This document shows, piece by piece, positions 14,101 through 29,100 of a DNA stretch of 64,000 nt (position 1 is the first letter of the stretch; the number at the start of each line of letters is the position of its first letter). The stretch is taken from assembly GCA_958298945.1 (NCBI GenBank), contig OY282606.1:41305920-41369919 (forward strand). The letters are read 5' to 3'. Origin of the DNA: Atherix ibis. Its lineage: Eukaryota > Arthropoda > Insecta > Diptera > Athericidae. The notes under the pieces are model-generated. The model had not been told where the DNA came from and made no database searches. It saw only the letters and a list, made by a program, of their open reading frames with translations. The position numbers were made by a program, and so were the translations under genes.

Positions 14101-17100
14101 TAAAATTTTTTTATATAATTTTGATTAAGTAAATAAATAGAATTTGGACGAGCTCAGATTTATTTTATATTTTGCAAAGTTTTTAAAAGTCAATCAATTT
14201 TTATTTATATTTTTAATAGGTTTTTTTTTAAATTCATAAATTATTATGTTTTATATAAATTAAATATATTTTGCCATTATGGATGGCATTTAATATTATT
14301 CAAATGGCCATCAGGAGACATCTTGCACGACTCGATCTTAATAGGGTCATTTTTGATGATTTTAATTTGGCCATTACTTGTTAGATGGTTGTTTTTAAGT
14401 AACCTTAAATTATAAGGATTATTTGCGCTAAAAATAATCTCGAAATTATGAGTCCTGAAAACTTTTCGCGCAATAATGCTCAAATTTATCATGTTGCATG
14501 ACTTGTGACGCCATCTTCTTGAAAATAAATACAGGATGGGCCAACTTGGACTAACTGATTTAAAATGTAAATAACTTTTTTATTTTTACACAATAAAAAA
14601 GTCACTTTTTGCACAATAAAAAAGTCACTTTTCGTAAAATTATAGATTTTTAGAGTTAGATGTATGGTAATTTTGCTTATTGACATATCCACCCTGTCAG
14701 AAATAAGTCTCATCGCTGAAAAAAATAATCTCTTCTCAAAGCACGAAAGTTGGCTACAGCAGAATTATCACATTTTTTACATCTTTATTGCATTTTTGTT
14801 ATAAAATGCCAAATTCTTTTAGTTAATAAATAAAATGTAATATAATAGGTCGGTAATTTCCAAATTATAAAATGGATAGCCCATTTTTTCTATAAACTAT
14901 TCATTTGTTACTAGTAGAATTTCCCTACCTCGAAAAAGAAAAAAATAAACGTTTATATATAATACAATCGATCATATACTTAAAATAGTTTATTTATTCA
15001 ACTTATTGGTTTCCAAACCGAGCGAAAAATGACTGACTATAGAAGAATCACCACTTCTGTAGAAAGTACTTATAATTTAAACATATTGTTTCCTGACTAA
15101 ACAATCCAAAATATAAAAAAGCATATCATAAATTAATTTAAAACTATCCTAAAATATATATTTATTTAGCAACTGTACTTTTTAATTTGCAAAATGTATA
15201 ATCCTATATTTAAAATATATTTCACTTATCAAATTTAGAAAATATAAATCCATTTCGATATCCTTTAGTAAATAAATATTTCTATCTATTTTATGGTCTA
15301 TTAAAATAATATTTGTAAATTGCCAAAAGAGTTTCTTATTGGATCAATTCAAAGATTTCATAATAAATTGCCAATAATATAGTTAACAAAAATAGATCAT
15401 CATTTAATTTCGATCGAATACATTTTATGGTATTCGTTTCCATTTTAGTTTAAGTAAAATGTAAAATATTAATAATATTGGTTTAAAGATACAAAAAAAA
15501 AGTTTTCTTTTATTTTTCTCAATTAAATAAATTGTTTGTATATCAAAAATACTTGTTTTTTTTTCCACTTTAATAAGATTTATCAAAAGAAGTTCATCAG
15601 TAAAAATAAAATGTACTAAACGCCTATACACATAAAATCTATTTGTAACTAAAAGCAAGCAATTTTAAGATAAAAAAAACAATTTTATATTAAAAGTTTA
15701 AATGATATTTATATTGTATATATATAAAAAAAAATAAACAGCTGCCTTCCAATACACCATACTTTCCAATACATTACGCCAGTATTTTATAATAATAGTC
15801 CATAGACTATCCACACACTTACTCCAAATTTTTCTAATAATTTCTCCACCAACGCCAAGAAGAAAAACGTTCTTTTTCTGATTACACGGTCTTTTGGAAT
15901 TATTACTTCCGATGTAGTCGAAGTTATCCGAAGATAAGACCTCGGAACGATTTATTTTTATAATTAAATTAACAAAATTTCTACCCAGCCAATATTTTAG
16001 GATCAGTCGAATTCGGGATCTTGATAGAGCTACTAATCTATTGATAAAAACATTTAATTTTACCATATACAATCTTTTTCATAATTATAAATCTAATTTT
16101 AATAATTTAAAATGGCTGTAAGTGTTTGCAAATCTAAATCTATATTTTTTTATATATTAAATTTTTTTTTGATTTTATTTCGAGTATTTTTAAAAAAAAG
16201 TACCTTGAAATAAAACTTATAATTTAATTTAGAAGCGAAAATAAGAGTGAATAGTACGTAAAATGTTCAAGTTTATTATTGAAAATTAAAAATTCAATAA
16301 TTTCTTTCTTAGAAAATAAAAAAGCCAACAGTTGAAAGTTTTGGCAAATTTTAATTTTTTTTTTTTTTTGCAATTAGAACACCGAACGTACAGTTTTTTT
16401 TTTCTAGTACAAGTTCAATTGTATACTCATTGACTTTGAAAAATAACTTATTGTTGGCTTGTGTAAATTTAATTGAAAAAGTTAAACAGATAGTTTTGAA
16501 AAATTAACAGTTGCCTGCAATCAATTATCACCTTGTTTATTTTAGGAAAATGCGCAATTTTTTAAAATAATTAAATTTTTAAGTTATACTATTGCAAAAA
16601 CAAAGTGGAACTCGATAAAAAAAAGTTCCATGAAAATAAATTCGAAAAGATGCAAAAATTGGTATTATTTTCCCTTCCATCAATAAAAAGTTATAAACAA
16701 TTTTTTTTTGAATATTTAATATGAAAATTCGTTATAACCAGATTGCCAAAAAATTGAATATTTATTGGTGTATTAAATCAATAGAGGATATTTCTGGAAA
16801 ATCAAAAAGCAAATGGAACTTATTTTCTTGAGATGAATGAAAATTTTCAAATTTTCCGAAATTAACTTCAATTTATTAATAGATTATTACGCAAATATTA
16901 ATGATGAGGCGTTAGCGCTTCGAAAATCAAATCGTCAAAAGGAATTTTATTATGTTTTTTTTTCTTTCTAAAGATATAAAATTTTTATTTTTGATAAAAT
17001 TATGTAGCTATTCAATTTTTTTAAAAAAATTTTTTTTGCAATTATCGTATTTTTTGTTGTTGATTACAGCCACGCAATAAGGAACAAGAAGCTGAAGTAT

Positions 17101-20100
17101 TAAAATGGATATTTGATGTTTTGGGTGAAAAACTTCCATCTGGAAGCTATGAAGATGTTCTTCGCGATGGTACTGTCCTTTGTAGATTAGCTAATAAACT
17201 AGCACCCGGTTCTGTAAAGAAAATCCAAGAACGAGGTACAAATTTCCAATTGATGGAGAATGTTCAACGTTTCCAAGCTGCGATTAAAAAATACGGTGTC
17301 CCTGAAGAAGAGATTTTCCAAACTGCCGATTTGTTCGAACGAAGAAATATTCCCCAAGTGACATTGTGCCTTTATGCATTGGGAAGAATTGTTAGTATAA
17401 ATTGAACTTTTTTTTTTTATCTATAAAAATTTTTATTTTTTTTTGTATATTTTTTAGACACAAAAACATCCCGAATTCAATGGACCAACACTAGGACCCA
17501 AAATGGCAGAAAAATGTGAGAGGACATTCACAGAAGAACAGCTACGCGCCAATCAAGGTGAACTGAATTTGCAAATGGGTTACAATAAGGGTGCAACACA
17601 ATCAGGACATGGTGGATTTGGCAATACACGTCATATGTAATCGCGAAAACTACCAATCAACACTTCACACTTTCAGTCATCATATACATTTTACATTTAT
17701 ATATTATATATAATTTCCCATACATAAATAACAATCTGTAAAAAAAAAATTTGGAAATTTTTAATGCAATTTAACATATTTTATTTTTTTATTTTCCTAA
17801 GAATTCGGCTCTTTTTATTTATTTATTTTTTGATAATATTGTATATTTTTTTTTAAGAATATTTTATATGCTTTTCAATATTTTAACTATACAATAGATA
17901 TTTTTTAAAACAAATCTGGTTTTATTTTAATTATAATCGTCTAATTATGAAACGTAAGCTTTTATCAACATTTGGGTATGTAAATGATTTCTGTCAACAT
18001 GTTGATAGGACAATAGTTTGCAATTGATTTATCGGGACTTTGTTTATCTATTTTTCTCAATCTTTCACTTTAAAATGAATTAATTATATTATTTATAGAT
18101 AATTTATGGATATTATTATAAAATAGGTAAAGTAATAATTTTTTAAATAGTAGTTTTCGAAGGTCTATCTAAAAAGTATTGTAAAAAACAATGGCCCATT
18201 TTGAAAATCTATTAAAATCAAATGATAAAAAATTTAAGCTGCAAGATCATAAAATTATTATTTGTATTTAATAGAAATTATTATTATTAAAAAAAAATAC
18301 CAACCATAATTTTTGCTTTATATGCAAAAATTACAATTTTTTTCGTTATAAAAATGTCATTTAAAGGTCAGTACAGGCCAATTTGATTGTGAATATTTTA
18401 CACATTCATTCAATACTAAAAGACACGAATGAAATAATGAAAATAATTTTAAACTAGAAGAGAAAATCTTTAATTTATATTTTCATCTCAAAAATATATT
18501 CTAAAAATAATAACAAAGTGTCAACCGATTCGTTGTTTTTTCGTATTCTTAGAACAGTTCCATAAGTTCAACAACAGTGCCAAGGCGACCATATTTTTTA
18601 CAAAATAATGATATATAGTAATTTTTTGTTTTTGATTTAATAAATCTATATTTATTTGTCATAAAAATAAAAAAATAAAAACCTTTGAATACATTACATC
18701 ATACAACATTAGCTTAGTGAGACAAATTTCCGATCTGACGTAGAAAGAAAATAGAAGAAATACAATATATCGGCCATTTTATAAGTATTTACGTAAGCTT
18801 CTGGAAATAATAGCTTAATTTTGGAGTATGGCATTCTTGAGTGTTTGTTCAGTTTTGGGTTTATTATTAGATCGTTGTGGGGATATTTACTTTCAGAGAG
18901 ATTACCACCTTCTTTTGGTTGCTTTTACACGATAGACCTGATTTCGTTTTGGTCCATTGGAAAATTGTGAACATTCGAAAATTTTCCATCCCCCTTCCAC
19001 AATTAATTTTCGTCTGTTTTTCATCAAAAACTATATAACAGAAAAATAGATATTATCTCATTTCCAATTGTAGATTATTGGAACAGCACTCAAATAGTAA
19101 AAATTATTTCTATGCAAATTGGTCGATGTGGAAAATTTTTAAGACTTTTTACTGATAGATTTGATGAATTGTTTTCTAGTTTTACAAAAAAAAAAACATC
19201 ATTAAATGACGTTGAAAAAACCAACAAAAAATTATTTTGTTGATGGTTTCCGTTGTTGAAATACAACAAATTCATTCGTTGAAGAATAAAAATAAATTAA
19301 AACAAAAATAAACTGATCTATTTTTATATTTAGACAAATTTTCCTTTTCTACATTATCCGAAATGTATGCAAATGAAACAAAACTTTTTTGAGCTTTCTC
19401 TTAAGTTATTGTAACAAAAAAATTTCAGGAAAATATGTTTTAATAATAGCGGAAAGCTTTCAATTAGAAATGACTCCTAGATTTATATTGAACTAGAGCT
19501 TTTTTTTGCATATATATAGTTTTTTATAAATTGTCTGCTAACATATTTTTGAGAATTCACCTAAAAATAAAGTCAATAATTTAAATTATTAATGCAGTCT
19601 TTTTAGCACTTAAATTCATTGCAAAAAATTTGTTTTTTTTTAATTATCAAGATCGACATCTGGTTTGATTTAATTCTAAGTTTTTTAAATATTTTTTTTA
19701 ATTTGATAAAACTCTCAAAGGATAAAGTTGGTTTTTTGGACAAGTAAACTATACTCATTATTGTTTTTACATAAAAGATACTATTATAAACTATATATTC
19801 AATAATAATTATTTGTTTTACTTTAAATACAAAATGTAATTATAAACATAGTATTGTAGAAGAAAATTAATAATGGATAATAACTGCTATTTTTGAAGGT
19901 TATCTATACACTGCATACATGATTTTGACCTTAAGTATATTTTTATGAAATATAAAACGGAATATAATTATATTCAGAAATTAGTGTGAGAATGTTAGGT
20001 AGTCAGTAACTATTTGAATAAAAAATAAATATGAGAAATTCAATATTAATTAGTTTCCATTCTAATAAACATGATTAGAATAGAATTTAATTCTAGAAAT

Positions 20101-23100
20101 ATTGTATTTACAACTTAAAAGCATGTTGGCATTGCTTAAAAAAATTCTATTAATAATTCTCAATTACAAATGAAATAATATAATTTTTCTAAAAACCGCA
20201 TAACTTATTAATACTCGTATTTATAATAATTGGAATGAATAAACCTTAATAATTTTTTTTAAGAAGAATAAAAAGTAGATATTTAAAATTTTATATTTGC
20301 TTATGAAAATTTTGCAAGATTCAAAATTCATAACAAAAATTTTTTTTTCTAACTTCAGTTGCCTCCAAAAAAAATTTGAAACTCTTGGACAATAAAAAAA
20401 TTTACAGCTTTTTAAAATTTTTAAAATTTAATTCGCAAAAAAATATTAGACTAATATATTTTGAATTATAGAATTCTGAGCTCTATGGCCGAATAATACC
20501 CGTTTTTTTTTGTCTGAACTTAAAGATTTATACCTGAACTATATATTAAAGATTAATATCTGGACAAAAAAAATTTTGCAAAACGTATAAGACAAAAAGT
20601 TTTCAAAACGTATAATTTTCAAAATTTCATGATATAAATTGGACTCAAAGATTTAATACTATTGGGCTTTTTCTTATAAGATTTAGACAAAAATCGTATC
20701 ATCGCAAACAATTCTCAAATTTGACAGAATTTTCAAATCAACAACAAGTAATGGTCGAATTAAAGCCGAAAATGTGCAAAGAAGTCATCACAAATTACAT
20801 TTAAAAGGATCGAGTCCTGCAAAAAGTTGAAATATGTTTTTTTTTTTAAATAATGGCAAAGTTTAAGCAATAATTTAAAAATGTATTTGATCAAAATATC
20901 AATTTTTTAATAATATTTAATTCAACTTTACTTTCCAATAATCAATTTGTATACACCCCCTCTCCCCCCCCATATTTCTAAGGTAAGTATTTTTAAAAGC
21001 CATAAAAAATTATTAATTTAAACATAAAAATATATATAATATTTCTTCGAGTCTAATAACTTTAATTATCCATATATTATACTCTCAAATGTGTTTTACT
21101 CTTAATTATTTACTAAAATCATATTATTCAGATTCATTTATTGTATAAGGTACAAAAGCTTGATTTAAAAGCTTGTCTTACCAAAATTGTTTTATATAAT
21201 TATTCAGCAAAGTGTAAATTTCAATTAAGAGTTCAAGTTGTCAAATCTGCAAACATTTCGACACAAATTTGTACTTAAATTATTCAAGTATTTTTGCATT
21301 AAACAAAATTAATCACTACTTAACCTAGTCTATGTAGTTTACAAAGCTTACAAATATTTTTAACAAATCGTATAGTTTACAGAAAAGTTAATGAACACCG
21401 AATTGACAAAAAAAATGCAAGTCAAGATCAAGGCAGTTCATAAAACTTTTACTTTTGTATTATTTAATTTTAGTAATAAATCAAAATTTCACATTTATGA
21501 TTCTTAATATTATTTCTTCTCTTTTTCTTTTTAACGCTTTTTTTTAAACAAAAATCAAATAGTAAAAAAAAGGCTTTTAATTTGAAAATAATATTAAAAG
21601 CACGCGCTTGTGCAAAAATATCCTAAGGGAAGATATAAGTACAAATTGAAAAGGTTTAAACTTAACAAAAATATTTTTTTTTACTGTTTTTAAGTGTTTC
21701 AATAGTATCTGTGCTGTTTATTTTGAATTATTTTTTATTCCCTTTTTTTTAACAATTTCATATAATAACTCTTGATCAATCTCCATTCACATGTATCTTT
21801 TTTCAAAATCTTACACAGGTTGTACAATGAAATAAAAAAAAAATGTATTAATAAATAAAAAGTAAACTATTACAAATAAATATTTAAGTATGTGTGTGCA
21901 TTTTTTTTTATAGGTTTCACATTTGCTAGAGCTTATTGCAGCTGCAACATTATATAACTCGATGATAGAACGCAGCACTTTTCATATCGTCTTAAGAAGT
22001 TGCTCGAAACAAGTACGAATCCACAAAGAGCTTTTTTCGCAATAGTATCGGTTTTGAGATTTTTTTTTTAAATTTATATTTTTACAATTTATAATTTGGT
22101 TAATGTTCAGAAAATAAAAAAACGTTTTTATTATGTTTAAATCAAGTTTATTAGTGTTTTTAACTATAACTTTGGTAGCTTTATCTTGTGCAGATGAATA
22201 CCTTGCTGAGAAACGTAAGTGAAAGCTGTAAGATAATTTTCGCATTTGTGCCTAAACTCATTTTTCATAAATTGTTGATGAGAAAAATCCAGACTGATGT
22301 GTTAATATTTGGAAATTAATCCAATTCAATCTGATGGAATACAAAAATTGCAGCATGTAAAAGTTGCGCAAATATTTTCATAATATTAATTACAGTGACC
22401 AAACTAGTCTATTATGGGCTTGATTCGAATACATTTTTTTTTAAATATAAATATAGTTGAGGATAAAGAAAAAACAAATTCTTGGAAGTTAGTTTTAAGA
22501 TGGAATAGTTTTTATAACATAAAATTATAGCTACTAGTATATAAGTTGCACTAATTTTTAATGGCAATTACATAAATGGACTTATTACATCAGATTATCT
22601 ATATCTAAACACTATCTGTAACCGATCATATTGGATATTAGATAATAGTGCATTTAAATTTTTTTTTTTAAACAAAATTATGTAAATATGTTAGATACAG
22701 AATTATAAATAATAAAATTATTAATCAGCTTTTGAATAATTCCCAAAAAAAAAAACAATAGTTAACATTTAAATAAAATTTCATTCTAAAATTAATTTAC
22801 TGAAGTTTTCAAATAATAAATTTTTAAAAATGATTTCTTTTTAAAAACCAATCTTTATAATATTTGTTTTTTTTTCAATTTATAGAATAATAAATAACAA
22901 TTAAAAAAATAAATTATAAAGTATAGCAGTTTAATAAGATTTAAAAAAAAATATTAGCTCATGTCAAAGTATCTCTAGAATTTTTAATGATTTGATCAGT
23001 AATATTAGTGAACATTTTGATTGTGTTAAATTAATATTCAAGCAATTATAACTATTGTTTAAAAGAAATTTTAATAATTTTCAATTCGTTTTCATTAAAA

Positions 23101-26100
23101 TTAATTAAAATTATATTAACTGGTGTAAAAGTTAGCTAAGATTATGTTATTGGAGAAAAAATCTGTAGAAATACTTGAGATTTTGAAATAGTTCGAAAGC
23201 AATGCATATTAATATATGGACTATAAATAAAAATTAAATTACTAATTACAAAGTGCAAGTTAGTATATATATTATTGTAAAAAATTCTCTCATAAATAAA
23301 TTATAGTAGTTCATATCTTTCATTAAATATTTATGCTACTTCAACTACTATTCGTAACCTGTTTGAAAAGTTTAGTTGTTAACTTAAGTTGAGATAATAC
23401 TTGTATCGGTGGAAATAATTACAACACAAAAAATGAACTATAAAATTTTATTTATTTCATAACTATAATATCTGATCTTGCCATGTTTAAAAAAGTTTTC
23501 TATTTATTTGAAAAAATCATCTTTCATGTATCTTAAATTAAGAAAATAGAAAATATTCACTGCTGTTTTACATCAACTATTGTCAGATAAACTTGAATTT
23601 TTTTTAGTAGCTAAAACTATCGATTCATTTTAAAAGGTGAAAAGCAACTTTTCAATAACATACAATGATGCCCATATTAATTTCGTTTCCATAGATATAC
23701 CAAATTCTTCACCCATTGGCGTTCAGACCAAATTTGTATTAAAGAAAAATTAGAAATATTGCCTGGAGGCTGTTTCCAAAAGCGTAGTTGATTAAAAAAA
23801 ATGCATTTTTTATATCGAAAAGTCAATTCACTCTGCAATAAATTTTTAAGTGATTTTTTAAAAAAATTTCCGTTTTAATAAAATGTAAAATTTGCATTAT
23901 TATAAATTATTTGAAAAATATTTTTTTTCATAGCACAAAAATTATTAAAAATAATTAAATTGAAAAAAATTCCAAATAATTGTAATCACTAAATTTAAAA
24001 AATTATAATACTTAAATTTATGATAACCGGCATATTTTTAGTCTGAACTCAAAGATTTTATAGATGGACTATAGCATCGCTGGCCACTTAATACGACAAA
24101 TTTTGGCTTTGTTGCGCAACAAGCTCCCAAGGCGCGTAATTTCAAGATTTTGTCATGTCAATTGGCCTTAAAAATTTTACGATTTGACGCCGTTAAACTT
24201 TTTCTTGTACGGCTATGTAAAATATCGAGTATACGAAAAAAAAACTTCAAACATCAGATTAATTGGCCGATTTACAGCTCGATTCATCAAAAATTCCGAT
24301 TAAAAGATCTTCAAGTTTAATTGAAATCTAAATTTTAAGTATGATTTTCTTAAACATAACTTTCCAAAGAACAAATTTCATAATCCTTTAAGCAATTCCT
24401 TTTATAAAATTTTTACATGGACCAATATTTAATTGTTGATTATTTCAAATAATATTTTATGATATCGAACTAATAAATAACTTATCAGATTTTTAATAAT
24501 ATTTTTTTTTCATTAAAAATTTAATAAAAATAAAACTTCCAGCCGATTGGTTACCAAGTTGCAAAATATATGAGCCAGGATTTGTCAACTGTTCAACACA
24601 TAGCATTCAACAACTTTTTTTGCAAATGCGTACAGGAATTTCTGGATTAACAACCATTTCTAAAATAGATCCTTTACAAATAAATAAAATTAAAATTAAT
24701 CAAGGTGGAAATGCAGCAGTTAATATAAAAGTTGAACTATCAAAAGTTATGGTCGGTGGTTTTGGTGATGCTCGAGTAAAAGAGAGCAGGTAAATTATCT
24801 TAAAAATAAAAAAAAATAAAAATATATCTTATGTGATATAATTAAAGAAAAATATAATGTGAATAATTCTTAATTAATAATAATAACTTTTCAGAGTAAG
24901 TAAAAAAGATTTTAGTTGGCAAACAAAATTCGTACTTCCTAAAATGCGATTGGATGCAAATTATGTCTTACAAGGACGAATTTTACTTATACCACTAAAT
25001 GGAAATGGAAAACTATTTTTAGAAGCTGGTAAGAAAATCATATTTTACCAAAGAGGAAAAAAAACTTTTAAAGTAATACTATTATTTATATTTAATTAAA
25101 CAATAGAAAATATGGATGTAATTATGCATACGAAGACACAATTGTACGAAAAGCATGGCTACACATTCTACAATGTGACAAGTGCGAAAATTGACTATAC
25201 AATTACAGGATTCAGATGTAAATTGGATAATCTATTTAATGGCAACAAGGAGCTAGGTAAATTTTACTTTAATGAAAAAATTCATATTTGCATAAATAAT
25301 TGATAAAATTTCTGTATTTTTACCATTTGCATAATTAGAGGACAGCACGAACAAATTTTTCAATGACAATTGGGAACCAGTCGCTGAAGCCTTAAAACCT
25401 GTCATCCAACAGACTGTTGAAGAGATCCTTGTTGATATAATGGGAAAAATCTTCCACTATATTCCAGCTAGTTTCTTTGTTAGTGATATACCAACATCGA
25501 CAAAATTATACGGATGATCATTTTTAATTTGTTATCAAATCGATTTATTTTATTTAATTCACAATTTGTTGTTACGATAAATTTCATAATTATTAGAAAT
25601 TTAATACAATCATTATATTTTTAAAAAAATATATAATTTAACAATTTATTTTAAGTGGGATATTTTAATTGTAGAGTACAAAAAATATATTTTTTTTTAT
25701 AAGAATTTGTTTCTTTTATTAATCAGTAATTAAAATTATCCAATTATTCAACACAAATTTAAGAAATCATTATTGGTGTTATTTTTATTTAAAAAAATTT
25801 ATAATTAGCGAATTCTTAAATAGAAACTTTCCTTACAAGTCAGTTTCTAAGCAAAACAAAATACTTTTAATATTAATATTGAAAAATTTTATAATCTTGA
25901 ATATCCTTTTAAAAAAATTGTTTCTTCTTGCAAGTTTCTATATTTTTTCAGCCCAAAATCTTAAGAACATATTTTTTTAATATTTTGAAGTGAATGTTAT
26001 TTTACTAAATTTACTATTTTGAATATAGTTATCGTCATATTATGACCAAGTATTTTTTAAACCTTTTTTTTAAAAGTTTTTAACGTTTTGGAATTTAAAA

Positions 26101-29100
26101 AGGAAACTAAATTAATCCCTTTTTTAATTTTACAAATAGAAAGCAAAATTTTCTCCTTCTCTTTGGAAACAAAAAAAAAATTCAATTTTTTAAAATTCGC
26201 ATCCATTCTCACAATATTCGCAGCAACATGTTTAAAACAATAAAAACTATTACATAAATTTCATGTTAATACGTTAATGGTTATAAGAAAAAATATTTCA
26301 TATCTTTGTTAATTTCAAATGAACTCTAAAAAACACTTGAATCTATTGCAATCTATTCAGCGAACAGGTTCATTATGTGACCCACTTTAATGCAACAAAA
26401 ATACATAACATAAAGTTCAAATCCATCTGAAATGCAATTTTCAAGTATGAAATAATACTGACAGAAAACTAAGAGCTACTCTATAGGTAAATATGCATTT
26501 CTATGAGTAGTTGCAGATCCAAAATGTTGGATCATGTTTACCAAGGTACCGGTTAACATTTATTTTGCAGTAGTTAGGATTTCAAATAAAAATAGTAGTA
26601 GTTTTTGGAATAGTATTTGAATAAACCAAAAAAAAAGGTAAAATATTTTAATATAAAAAAAAATTATATTTGAATAATAGTAGTTTGATTTTTGAGACTG
26701 TACTCGTATTGTAAGACTGGATAGAAGCTCAAATCTGAAAGCTGAATCGATGAAAATGCAGCATGAATTTTTGATGTTGCCAACGACCAAACTCTGACAG
26801 CCTGATTACAACTAGTCCTAAATAGGATAACATAACTCTTTGGCTTTGTATGCCATGTAAATGTTTTTCAATTAAGTATAAAACAGGTAGACGATTTCTA
26901 TAATTTGTCCAGAAGTTATATAACTCGACGACAGAAAAGTGGTTGTTTGGAAAACTTCTATTGACGGAAATTATGCACTTGTGCAATGATCAGTTGTAGT
27001 TGTGAAAAGTTGTCGCATAGAGTGCTTTCGAGGATTTTTAATTTTATTAAATCGGCACTAATCGAATATATATGAAATTTATTTTTAATAATGCAAATTT
27101 TAAATAAAAGAACATATTTAAAGTGATATTAAATTTATATATATATTTTATAATATAAAACGTTAATTTAAAAAAAAAAAGAAAAACGATTATTAGAGAA
27201 AATGTGGTTTTTTCAATGTTTTATCATTTTTATATTTAGTCAGTGTGTGATTAGTGATGATTTTATGCAAACAAAACGTAAGTGAATAATTTTCTTTAAC
27301 TGTAGAAAACATGAAAGTTTTTTTTCTTCTTAATATTAATAACGATCAATAATTTTGTGTATAAAAATATTGTAGTTAGAAAAATATGATGTAATACGCA
27401 ATGTTAAGTCTCACATACCAAGGATTATGCCAAAATTTAAAAAAATAATTTTGCTGAGTTCTAAAAAAAATATAAGTTCAGTTTCTGATTTATTAAAATA
27501 TCATAAAATTAATTCATTAAATATTAATTAATAAATCATATTAACAACAATATGTTTCAAGGAATCATGTTCATTATAAAAAATTTACAAAATTTAGATG
27601 CTGTGCTCTAATTGCAAACAATTTTCTTTTATATAATTTTTTTTAAGATGAGAATTAATTATTGTTTATTTCAATTAAACTAAAAAATTATTTTTATTTT
27701 AATTTTCGGTTTCCTCAAAAAAATTTGGAAAAAACTTTATTATTTTTATATATGTATATATATATTTTTTTTTTAAATATTGTATAATATTAGCAGACGT
27801 TTTTTATGTAAATATTTATTTTTAAAATTTCATTTTCAGCTGATGATTTACAAGAATGTCAATTATCTGATCCAGAATTTGTAAAATGTTCAACGAAATC
27901 GGTTCAACAACTATTCACAATGTTGGCCAAAGGTAAAATGCATAAAAAAAAATTTCTGAATTAGAATTTTTTTAGATACTTTAGTGCGAGTGTAGAGGCA
28001 ATATTTGCCAAACAAAATCACTATAAATTTCAACTAGAAAAAAAAAATAATAATAATTTACTTTCGTTTATAAAAATTATAGGAATTGAAGGATTAGATA
28101 CTCTTCCAGCGATTGATCCATTAAAATTGAATAAAATTCGTATATTCCAAGGTACTGGACCAGTGAGTATAGATTCATCGTTAACTAATGTTATGGTATC
28201 GGGTTTTGGTGGAGCAAAAGTTGTTGAAAGCAAGTATGTATATACAAAAAATTATATAGCTAAATCTTTAAATATTACGAGTACTAACAACGATACCAAA
28301 AATCATTTAGAGTTGATCCAAATGACTTCAGTTGGGAGACACGATTCCTTTTACCAAAGATGCGACTTGAGGGTATCTACAATCTCAAAGGAAGAATTCT
28401 CATACTACCATTAACAGGGCATGGGAAATTATGGATAGAACCAGGTATACAGGAAAAATAATATTTTTGCTAATATGTGCCTTGTTGTGAAAAGTTTTTG
28501 AAATTTTATTTCAGTCAACATGACTGTTGTTATGCACACGAAGACTAGATTGTATGAAAAAGGCGGTCATGTTTTCTATAATGTAACAAATACGAAAATT
28601 GATTATGAAATTACTGGTTTGAGTTTACGTTTGGATAATTTATTCGAAGGCATTAGAACATTAGGTAAATGAAGTCTTTATTGAGTGTTTGTTATAGAAA
28701 ACAGATTTAAATAAATTTTCCTACCGCAATTTTTATGTTTTGTTGATGCAAACGTTTAGAGGAAAGTACAAATAACTATTTGAATGAGAACTGGAGGCCG
28801 GTATCAGATGCCCTGAAGCCAATTATTACAAAAACTATTGAGGATATACTTTTGGGGATTCTTCAGAAACTGTTTCATTTCCTTCCAGCCGATTTTATCG
28901 TTACAGATATTCCTAAGCCTAGTGAAGTGTACAAGACATCAACTTAGAATCACTCAATCTACATATATAATATGTACATGCATCTTCATTAAACATTCAT
29001 AAAAACACTTTCTATTAGTTCGCATAGTATAAGATTTATTTTTGTATATGAAAAATACTATTTATAAAACTACATCAAAATGCAAATAAATTTAATTAAT

